DNA of 6,721 nt from NCBI GenBank assembly GCA_943324415.2, contig CALPLN020000104.1, positions 1 to 6,721 of the forward strand, given 5' to 3'. This DNA is from Sediminibacterium ginsengisoli (GTDB lineage Bacteria; Bacteroidota; Bacteroidia; Chitinophagales; Chitinophagaceae). The position numbers were made by a program, and so were the translations under genes. The notes under the pieces are model-generated. The model was given only the letters and a program-made list of their open reading frames with translations, searched no databases and had not been told where the DNA came from. Below are positions 1-5,083 of this stretch, one piece after another. Each line of letters opens with the position of its first letter. Positions within the stretch are counted from its first letter, which is position 1.

Positions 1-269
1 ATGGTATTGAAAAAGCCATATTGTCGAATCTTGCGCACTTTGATACTATCATCCCAATAATTATCTAGCGCAATGGAAAGTTCCTTGGCATTGTGTTTTG
101 ATACTGCGTCTTTGATGACGATTTTATTGTTGTATAGAAAAGCCTTTTCCTTGGGGTAATTGTGCACCACGGCCCTTTTGAAATCTGCGCAGCTATTTAA
201 AAAAAATAAAAGGCTGAATAGACTCAAACTTGAGGAGAATCGAATAATTTTAACTTTCCCTAATAGCAT
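1..269 (-). CDS. Lipoprotein, N-terminal part; probable TamL-type BamA/TamA-family outer membrane assembly factor (partial)
   Basis: Reading the minus strand from an ATG at 269-267 gives an open frame of 89 codons that runs off the left edge, so the 3' end is missing. The N-terminus is a clear lipoprotein signal peptide: basic residues K5, K7 and R10, a hydrophobic stretch at about 11-26, and a lipobox LNSC with the lipidated Cys at 27. The mature part contains YNNKIVIKD (about residues 43-51) and then LDNYWDDSIKVRK (about 66-78). This pattern resembles the first POTRA-like segment of Bacteroidota TamL, a lipidated member of the BamA/TamA (Omp85) superfamily thought to help insert outer membrane proteins. 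That family call is from memory of family sequences and is not proven, because the beta-barrel lies outside the window. The gene is divergent from the methyltransferase gene and their start codons overlap. The lipoprotein call is firm; the TamL call is moderate. Confidence 0.72.
   Translation of the reverse strand, partial: MLLGKVKIIRFSSSLSLFSLLFFLNSCADFKRAVVHNYPKEKAFLYNNKIVIKDAVSKHNAKELSIALDNYWDDSIKVRKIRQYGFFNT
230..258 (+). promoter_or_regulatory. Weak candidate promoter for the methyltransferase gene
   Basis: TTG at 230-232, 18 nt, then TAACTTTC at 251-258 resembles the TTTG / TAnnTTTG pattern with one mismatch in the -7 box. The predicted transcript start would lie only a few bases before the ATG at 268, giving a nearly leaderless mRNA. 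It sits inside the signal-peptide codons of the divergent lipoprotein gene. This is a weak match. Confidence 0.25.
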
Positions 270-999
270 GAAAATGATCAATAAGAATGAGCTCAAATAT
301 ATTCAATCTTTCGCCCATAAAAAACATTGGGCAGAAGAATCTGTGTTTATCATAGAAGGGCCAAAAATGATGGAAGAACTGATGGCTTCTGATTGGGTGA
401 TTCGTCAGGCCTATGCGACTAAGGATTGGATCCAAAATCAGCCTTTTAAGCCACATTATGTGACGGAAGTAGCCGATTTTGAATTGGATAAAATAAGTCA
501 ATTGCAAAAGGGCAACCAAGTGTTGGCATTGGTTGAGAAAAAACAAGTCAATGAGCCTCTTCCATTAAAGGGCAGAATGACTTTACTCTTGGATGGCATA
601 CAAGATCCAGGAAACTTAGGCACCATCATAAGAACAGCTGACTGGTTTGGGCTAGATCAAATTGTGGTAAGTGCAGATACGGCAAGTTGCTTTAATCCTA
701 AAGTAGTCCAAAGTACGATGGGGAGTATTTTAAGAGTACAAGTCGTAGTTGCAGATTTGCCTGAGTTGATTCAATCAGTGAGAATTCCAATCTACGGTGC
801 TGTGCTTGAAGGGAAGTCTATCCAAACTATTGATTTAGCAAAAGAAGGTGTTTTAGTGATAGGCAATGAATCAAGAGGAATTCGACAACCACTTTTATCA
901 TTGATCACCGATCCTATCACCATTCCAAGATACGGGACTGCGGAGTCCTTAAATGCGGCAGTTGCCACGGGTATTATTTTGGCCAAATGGCAACATTAA
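268..999 (+). CDS. TrmH/SpoU-family RNA 2'-O-methyltransferase
   Basis: Predicted SAM-dependent 2'-O-ribose methyltransferase of the SPOUT class, acting on rRNA or tRNA in the cytoplasm. With the ATG at 268 the protein has 243 residues, normal for the family. An N-terminal substrate-binding domain (about 1-95) is followed by the knotted catalytic domain with all three signature motifs. Motif 1 is NLGTIIRTA (116-124), with the conserved Asn116 and catalytic Arg122. Motif 2 is VIGNESRG (197-204). Motif 3 is IPRYGTAESLNAAVATGI (219-236). An upstream in-frame start at 160 is possible, but its 36 extra residues are basic, low in complexity and antisense to the signal peptide of the divergent lipoprotein gene, so I reject it. 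Met at 274 is an alternative start. The stop overlaps the convergent permease gene by 4 bp. Whether the target is 23S rRNA (RlmB-like), the Mrm3-type site or tRNA cannot be told from sequence. Confidence 0.93.
   Translation: MKMINKNELKYIQSFAHKKHWAEESVFIIEGPKMMEELMASDWVIRQAYATKDWIQNQPFKPHYVTEVADFELDKISQLQKGNQVLALVEKKQVNEPLPLKGRMTLLLDGIQDPGNLGTIIRTADWFGLDQIVVSADTASCFNPKVVQSTMGSILRVQVVVADLPELIQSVRIPIYGAVLEGKSIQTIDLAKEGVLVIGNESRGIRQPLLSLITDPITIPRYGTAESLNAAVATGIILAKWQH
294..324 (-). promoter_or_regulatory. Putative Bacteroidota-type promoter for the lipoprotein gene
   Basis: On the minus strand, 301-294 reads TATATTTG, an exact match to the Bacteroidota -7 consensus TAnnTTTG. A T-rich stretch at 324-321 lies 19 nt upstream, where the -33 TTTG element would be; it reads TTTT, so it is a poor match. 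A start a few bases downstream would leave a 5' leader of roughly 20 nt before the ATG at 269. The box lies inside the first codons of the divergent methyltransferase gene. It is a sequence match only. Confidence 0.45.
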
Positions 1000-2183
1000 T
1001 CAAATCTAATTGCTTTCGCGGGGCTGATTCTTTTGATCCAAATTGTAGGCAAAAGAAAGGATAGATAACTCACAATAGCAGTACCAATGACAATGCCAAT
1101 GACTTGCATTGGTTGGATACGTATTGGTAAAACATCTATTAAATAAGCAGATTCGTCTAAATGGATCCACTGAAATTTTAATTGTAGCAATGAAAGACCA
1201 AGTCCAATCAAGACGCCAATTCCAATACCCATCCATGCAATAAAACTAGCTTGATACAGGAATATTTTTCTGATTAAATCCTGTGACGCACCCATTGCGC
1301 TTAGACTGCCAATCATAGGGATTCGTTCCAGTAATAAAATCAATAAACAAGTAATCAAATTGACAATTGCGATGAATAGTAAAATTACAATAGTGATATT
1401 TCTATTGATATTTTGAACTTGTATCCAATCAAAAAGTTGCGGATAAAGCGCTGCGCTTGCATTGGCAACCCAATTGTTTGGCAAAACGGATTGTATCTCC
1501 ATTGCTGTTTCTGAAATTTTAGTGAGGTCTTTAAGATTCACTTGATATCCACTAATGGCCGAAGGCGCTTGTAAGAGTTGTTGTAATAACTGTATGTCCA
1601 CAAATACATTTTTTAGATCGTACTCCTCTATGCCTGTGTGAAATAGGCCTACGACCTTCAACTTTCTTTCTTGCACTTGCCCATCTTGTAAAAAATAGAG
1701 GCGCACTTGATCTCCAGTATCAATTTGTAGTTTAGTTGCAATAGATTTCGAGATGACTATTTCTTTGGAGAGTGACTGGTGGATGCGTTGCAGGGGCCTT
1801 CCTTTAAACAAATTCGGGATACGCCTAAAATCAGCAATCCCTTTCGCATTGAGTCCTTCTATTTCAATATCCTTAGAAAGAACCATTGTTTGATTCAAGA
1901 AGGCTGAGGCAGATTGCACATTCGGTATTGCGCTGATTTGCTTTGCGGTATTGGGATTGTCATTTAAGTTAGCTCCATTAACAGCACTAATTTGTAAGTG
2001 TCCCCAGAAAGCGTATAATTTATTACTAACTGTTGACTGAAAGCCATTGACGATTGAAAAAGTAAGCAAAATTGCAGCCACACTAATAGCGGTAGCGGCG
2101 ATAGATAGACGAACTATAAATCGGGTGTAGTTTTTTTGTTTGAAAAAACTAATTCTTTTGGCTATTTCAAAAGCAGTATTCAA
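996..2183 (-). CDS. LolC/LolE-type ABC transporter permease (FtsX/MacB family)
   Basis: Predicted inner-membrane permease of the lipoprotein-releasing (Lol) type, which with the LolD ATPase detaches outer-membrane lipoproteins from the inner membrane. The 395-residue protein has the family layout: a short cytoplasmic N-terminus, TM1 at about 22-46, a large periplasmic domain at about 47-260, and three C-terminal helices at about 262-285, 306-334 and 358-381. The cytoplasmic loop ERIPMIGSLSAMGAS (286-300) matches the segment that contacts the ATPase in FtsX-like permeases, and the ending RISPAKAIRFD is typical of LolC/E. No LolD gene is visible here, so the ATPase must be encoded elsewhere. 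The only plausible start is TTG at 2183: an in-frame stop lies at 2189-2187 and no ATG occurs before the periplasmic domain. The gene is tail-to-tail with the methyltransferase (4 bp overlap) and divergent from the Plug gene. Other MacB/FtsX-like export roles cannot be excluded. Confidence 0.9.
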   Translation of the reverse strand: MNTAFEIAKRISFFKQKNYTRFIVRLSIAATAISVAAILLTFSIVNGFQSTVSNKLYAFWGHLQISAVNGANLNDNPNTAKQISAIPNVQSASAFLNQTMVLSKDIEIEGLNAKGIADFRRIPNLFKGRPLQRIHQSLSKEIVISKSIATKLQIDTGDQVRLYFLQDGQVQERKLKVVGLFHTGIEEYDLKNVFVDIQLLQQLLQAPSAISGYQVNLKDLTKISETAMEIQSVLPNNWVANASAALYPQLFDWIQVQNINRNITIVILLFIAIVNLITCLLILLLERIPMIGSLSAMGASQDLIRKIFLYQASFIAWMGIGIGVLIGLGLSLLQLKFQWIHLDESAYLIDVLPIRIQPMQVIGIVIGTAIVSYLSFLLPTIWIKRISPAKAIRFD

Positions 2184-2197
2184 CAGTTAATTTTAAT

Positions 2198-2205
2198 CAA
2201 ATCTA
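2198..2205 (-). promoter_or_regulatory. Candidate -7 box for the permease gene
   Basis: Minus-strand 2205-2198 reads TAGATTTG, an exact TAnnTTTG match. A weak -33-like TGTG lies 21 nt upstream at 2230-2227. The box ends only 14 nt before the TTG start at 2183, so the leader would be very short. Sequence match only. Confidence 0.35.
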
Positions 2206-2215
2206 GTTTTTTATC

Positions 2216-2245
2216 TTTATAATTAGCACATTCAACTTAGTTTCG
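2216..2245 (+). promoter_or_regulatory. Candidate promoter for the T9SS Plug gene
   Basis: TTTA at 2216-2219, 18 nt, then TAGTTTCG at 2238-2245 approximates the Bacteroidota TTTG / TAnnTTTG promoter. The -7 box ends 18 nt before the ATG at 2264. It interleaves with the candidate control sequence of the divergent permease gene in the 80 bp gap at 2184-2263. Confidence 0.35.
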
Positions 2246-2263
2246 TAGTGGTAAAGATGCTTT

Positions 2264-3529
2264 ATGAAAAACTGGATACTTCCAATTTGTTTATATTTTT
2301 TGTCCTCGCCTTTACAAGCGCAAGTGGATAAAATAATGGATTCTACTATCCAGACTGTTTTGGTATATCCAAAAGGCAAGCCTTTAGCATCGCCGATTAT
2401 TGGACTCAATACACAGGATGAATTATTGGTCCAGTTTGATGATTTATCTGCACGCTATCAACAGTATTATTTTACAATCGAATTAATGGACATGAATTGG
2501 CAACCCGTTGCGCTCAATCCATTTGATTATATAAGAGGACTCACGCAAAATAATATACGAGACTATACTATTTCATCTATTGCCCAACAAGCTTATTATC
2601 ATTATAGTTTCAATTTCCCAAATGCGTCATGTCGACCCACTAAATCAGGTAATTATTTAATCAAAGTTTTTAGGCAGGCTAATCCCAATGAACTCGTTTT
2701 TACAAAGCGGTTTTTTGTAGTGGAACAAGAAGTGCCAATTGTCGCTAGCATACAAGAACCTTTTGATGCATCCATATCTAAGTCACACCAAAAAATCCAA
2801 GTGACATTGGACTTAAAAAAGATTCAATTGTTACAACCAGAATTGCTACATGTGGCGGTATTACAAAATACGAGATACAATGATGTATTGATCTCCAATG
2901 CACCTAGTTTTATAAGAGGTAACCAAATGGAGTATAACGCAGATAGGGATTTTATTTTTGCTGCTGGAAAAGAGGCGAGATGGGTGGACTTGCAAAATCT
3001 AAGATTCAAAACAGATCGTATTGCTCAAATTCAACAATTAGGCTATGGGTCACAAATAATTTTAAAACCAGATCAGTCAAGAGCGACAATTCCCTATTTT
3101 ACTTTTAGAGATCTGAATGGACAATTCATCATTGGTAATACCGAAGGAATCATCAATGAATCTCAAAATGATTATGCTAAAGTCTTATTTACCTATCGAA
3201 CCAATAACGGTATGCCTTATCCAGGGCAGTCGCTTTATTTGGCTGGAGCGCTCACTGAAAATAGATTGGATACGAAAGCTTTAATGGATTGGAATCAGGT
3301 TCAGGGGCAATATGAAAAATGGCTGTATCTAAAGCAGGGTTACTATAGTTATCATTATATCTTAAGATCTGAAAAAAATCCTGAGCCAATCAATGATTTT
3401 AGGTGGACAGAGGGGGATCATTGGGAGACAGAGAACGGGTATGCCATTTTTGTTTATTACCGGGTTGCTGGAAGTAGGTACGACCAAATAATTGGCTTTT
3501 CTAGCTTTAATTCGATTCAAAATTGGTAG
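2264..3529 (+). CDS. Type IX secretion system Plug protein (DUF5103 / T9SS_plug family)
   Basis: A 421-residue exported protein of the former DUF5103 family. A Flavobacterium johnsoniae homologue was found closing the periplasmic end of the giant T9SS translocon SprA and named Plug. The N-terminus is a Sec signal peptide (about 1-20, cleavage after QAQ), so the mature protein is periplasmic. Residues 30-155 look like the beta-rich first family domain. The C-terminal signature runs through TEGDHWETENGYAIFVYYR (382-400) and GSRYDQIIG (403-411), both very characteristic. The length is normal and the start is the only sensible one before the signal peptide. The gene is divergent from the LolE-like permease and its stop lies within a hairpin just before the SRP RNA. 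No other T9SS gene is in the window, which is usual because T9SS genes are scattered. The presence of T9SS in this organism is inferred from this gene. Confidence 0.92.
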   Translation: MKNWILPICLYFLSSPLQAQVDKIMDSTIQTVLVYPKGKPLASPIIGLNTQDELLVQFDDLSARYQQYYFTIELMDMNWQPVALNPFDYIRGLTQNNIRDYTISSIAQQAYYHYSFNFPNASCRPTKSGNYLIKVFRQANPNELVFTKRFFVVEQEVPIVASIQEPFDASISKSHQKIQVTLDLKKIQLLQPELLHVAVLQNTRYNDVLISNAPSFIRGNQMEYNADRDFIFAAGKEARWVDLQNLRFKTDRIAQIQQLGYGSQIILKPDQSRATIPYFTFRDLNGQFIIGNTEGIINESQNDYAKVLFTYRTNNGMPYPGQSLYLAGALTENRLDTKALMDWNQVQGQYEKWLYLKQGYYSYHYILRSEKNPEPINDFRWTEGDHWETENGYAIFVYYRVAGSRYDQIIGFSSFNSIQNW

Positions 3530-3553
3530 GAAAACCCATGTGTTTTTCTTACC
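3525..3553 (+). terminator. Hairpin over the Plug stop codon and SRP RNA promoter box
   Basis: GGTAGGAAAA (3525-3534) pairs with TTTTTCTTACC (3544-3553, read from TTTTC), giving a 10 bp stem with one G-T wobble and a 9 nt loop. The stem includes the Plug stop codon TAG at 3527-3529, and its 3' arm ends in the TACC that starts the likely SRP RNA -7 box. The U-rich tract is inside the 3' arm rather than after it, so it may be a weak or nonstandard terminator, or chance. Confidence 0.4.
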
Positions 3554-3557
3554 TTCG
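3550..3557 (+). promoter_or_regulatory. Probable -7 promoter box of the SRP RNA gene
   Basis: TACCTTCG is one mismatch from the Bacteroidota TAnnTTTG consensus and lies 4 nt before the predicted 5' end of the SRP RNA at about 3561, the right spacing for transcription initiation. TTGG at 3523-3526 could be the -33 element, though its 23 nt spacing is a little long. Confidence 0.5.
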
Positions 3558-3560
3558 CAC

Positions 3561-3660
3561 CGGCAGGTCTTACACGACCAGCTCCTGCTGAACCTCCCCA
3601 GGGTAGGAATACAGCAAGGATAGGCGGTTGAGCGGTGCGATGTGAGTAGCCTGCCACTTT
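3561..3660 (+). ncRNA. ffs: Bacterial small signal recognition particle RNA (4.5S-type SRP RNA)
   Basis: A roughly 98 nt RNA that binds Ffh and helps target nascent membrane and secreted proteins to FtsY and the Sec translocon. The sequence folds as one long rod: GGCAGG (3562-3567) with CCTGCC (3650-3655); CTTAC (3569-3573) with GTGAG (3642-3646); ACC (3577-3579) with GGT (3634-3636); GCTC (3581-3584) with GAGC (3630-3633); AACC (3591-3594) with GGTT (3626-3629). The tip has the GGAA tetraloop (3606-3609) closed by GTA/TAC, followed by the conserved AGCA (3613-3616) of the Ffh-binding asymmetric loop. There is no Alu domain, so it is the short form. The closing stem is followed by five T (3658-3662), which may terminate transcription. 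It lies between the Plug and transaldolase genes, all on the plus strand. Exact ends are uncertain by a few bases. Confidence 0.93.
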
Positions 3661-3702
3661 TTAAAACTTGGATGCGCAAGTGTCCAAACAAAAACCTAGG
3701 AT

Positions 3703-4353
3703 ATGAAATTTTTTATTGACACAGGTAATTTAGCGCAAATTAAAGAAGCCAATGATCTTGGTATCTTAGATGGCGTAACAACCAATCCTTCTTTAATGGC
3801 TCAAGTAGGCGTGAAAGGGGAAGAAGCAATTGCGGCGCATTATAAAGCAATCTGTGACTTAGTAGAAGGTGATATCAGTGCCGAAGTATTGTCTACAGAC
3901 TTCGCAACTATGGTAGAAGAAGGAAAAAAATTAGCTGCAATACATCCAAATATTGTGGTAAAAGTACCGATGATTAAAGACGGGATCAAAGCCATCAAAT
4001 GGTTTACCGACAATGGTATCCGTACCAATTGTACATTGGTGTTCTCTGCTGGTCAAGCTATTTTAGCTGCTAAAGCAGGAGCTACTTATGTTTCTCCATT
4101 CATTGGTCGTATTGATGATAGCTCTTGGGATGGAATGGAATTAATAAGTCAAATTCGTCACATCTATGATGTACAAGGTTTCCAAACTCAAATTCTAGCA
4201 GCATCTATCAGAAATGCTTTACATATTGTAAAAGCTGCTGAAGCTGGAGCAGATGTTTGTACTTGTCCTCTAGATTCAATTTTAGGATTGTTGAAACATC
4301 CTTTAACAGATATTGGATTGGCTAAGTTCTTGGAAGACGCAAAAAAAATGTAA
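3703..4353 (+). CDS. tal: Small transaldolase (transaldolase / fructose-6-phosphate aldolase family, often annotated fsa)
   Basis: A 216-residue class I aldolase of the compact TalC/FSA family, a TIM barrel that normally forms a decamer. It transfers dihydroxyacetone units in the non-oxidative pentose phosphate pathway, or cleaves fructose 6-phosphate if a true FSA. Visible active-site residues are Asp6, TTNP (26-29), the Schiff-base Lys87 in VVKVP, and SPFIGRIDD (131-139). Glu61 and Phe133 stand where E. coli FSA has Gln59 and Tyr131. From memory of published FSA/TalB mutants, Glu and Phe at these sites go with transaldolase activity, so I prefer transaldolase. Length is normal for the family and the ATG at 3703 begins the canonical MKFFIDT. 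It starts about 40 nt after the SRP RNA with no clear promoter of its own; TTGGA/TCCAA (3668-3672/3683-3687) in the leader is only a weak stem. A terminator follows. Confidence 0.94.
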   Translation: MKFFIDTGNLAQIKEANDLGILDGVTTNPSLMAQVGVKGEEAIAAHYKAICDLVEGDISAEVLSTDFATMVEEGKKLAAIHPNIVVKVPMIKDGIKAIKWFTDNGIRTNCTLVFSAGQAILAAKAGATYVSPFIGRIDDSSWDGMELISQIRHIYDVQGFQTQILAASIRNALHIVKAAEAGADVCTCPLDSILGLLKHPLTDIGLAKFLEDAKKM

Positions 4354-4376
4354 TATTTTATTTGATTTATATTTTG

Positions 4377-4406
4377 AAGCCTCGCAAATTGCGGGGCTTT
4401 ATTTTT
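4377..4406 (+). terminator. Intrinsic terminator after the transaldolase gene
   Basis: AAGCCTCGCA (4377-4386) pairs with TGCGGGGCTT (4390-4399), a 10 bp stem with one T-G wobble and a 3 nt loop, followed by a T-rich tail interrupted by one A at 4401. It lies 24 nt after the transaldolase stop in the 60 bp convergent gap. For the opposing AlkD-like gene the hairpin is followed by A-rich sequence, so it is less convincing in that direction. Confidence 0.8.
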
Positions 4407-4413
4407 ATCAATT

Positions 4414-5082
4414 TTACTGGTGCTTTAATGCTTCTTTTTTGGATAAACTGGAGAGACTTGGATGTGTTTTTACGAAATGTTTAACCCAAATAGGGTCGGT
4501 ATAAGCATAAGCTCTGAGTGCCCAACCGATAGCTTTGCGTATAAAAAAATCTTCTTCTAATTGTGTGTGTTCAATGTACTGACTTAGTAATGCAGTATCT
4601 GTTTTGTCTTTATACAGCAATTGAAAAAGCAGACTCATTCTTTGTAGCCATTTGTTTTTAGAATGGTTCCATTTTAAAGTAGTGGGTTCAATGGCTTCTG
4701 GAAATTCTAAAAAGTATTTACTTATAACAAAGGAATTAGTGGAGTCCACTGAATCCCACCAGCTATTATGGGTAATCATCCATTCGATCAAAGGAATGGT
4801 TTGCTTGCACCATAATTTTTTATGATACCCTAATAATTCAATCGCAAAATAATGAAGTTCCCTTTGAGGTTCAGCAAAACTAGCTTTGACCAATGCCGTA
4901 AGCATTGCATGGTCTTTGATAGGGTGTGTTGCATAAAATGCCTTACAAATTTTCCTTCTTAACGGAGTCTTAATACCGAAGAATTCAAACTGGTTCAACA
5001 AGTAAGCCTTTGCTCCTTTAGCATTTTCTACATCAGCGTTTGCAGAGTATATTTTTTTTATTTCAATTAAATAGGGATGCAT
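4414..5082 (-). CDS. AlkD-like DNA alkylation repair protein (HEAT-like repeat DNA glycosylase)
   Basis: A 222-residue all-helical protein of the DNA alkylation repair (AlkD/AlkC) family, built of HEAT-like repeats that wrap DNA and excise positively charged alkylated purines such as 7-methylguanine and 3-methyladenine. Key residues fall at the same numbers I recall for Bacillus cereus AlkD: Trp109 and Asp113 in SWWDSVD (107-113), Arg148 in WLQRMS (145-150), and Trp187 in AIGWALRAYA (184-193). All are intact, so activity is likely. Length is near the usual 220-240 residues. The ATG at 5082 comes 1 nt after the stop of the upstream oxidoreductase (TAA-G-ATG), so the two are almost certainly one transcript and probably translationally coupled. 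No promoter specific to this gene is visible. It converges on the transaldolase gene. The partner gives no clear clue to a repair role, so this is probably a convenience operon. Confidence 0.92.
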   Translation of the reverse strand: MHPYLIEIKKIYSANADVENAKGAKAYLLNQFEFFGIKTPLRRKICKAFYATHPIKDHAMLTALVKASFAEPQRELHYFAIELLGYHKKLWCKQTIPLIEWMITHNSWWDSVDSTNSFVISKYFLEFPEAIEPTTLKWNHSKNKWLQRMSLLFQLLYKDKTDTALLSQYIEHTQLEEDFFIRKAIGWALRAYAYTDPIWVKHFVKTHPSLSSLSKKEALKHQ

Positions 5083-5083
5083 C

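Noticed and set aside
250..546. 98-codon minus-strand frame inside the methyltransferase gene
   Set aside because: It is antisense to a clearly conserved enzyme, has no recognisable motif, and conflicts with the better-supported lipoprotein gene on the same strand.
988..1012. Possible terminator hairpin GCAA/TTGC around the convergent stops
   Set aside because: The stem is only a few interrupted base pairs with no T-tract on either strand.
3362..3691. 109-codon minus-strand frame across the SRP RNA region
   Set aside because: It lies opposite the conserved C-terminus of the Plug protein and opposite the SRP RNA, whose structure explains the sequence; the translation has no recognisable domain.
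4313..4504. Plus-strand frame after the transaldolase, reachable by slippage on the A8 run at its 3' end
   Set aside because: It crosses a terminator and runs antisense to the AlkD-like gene. The A8 run is explained by Lys codons, and nothing suggests programmed frameshifting.
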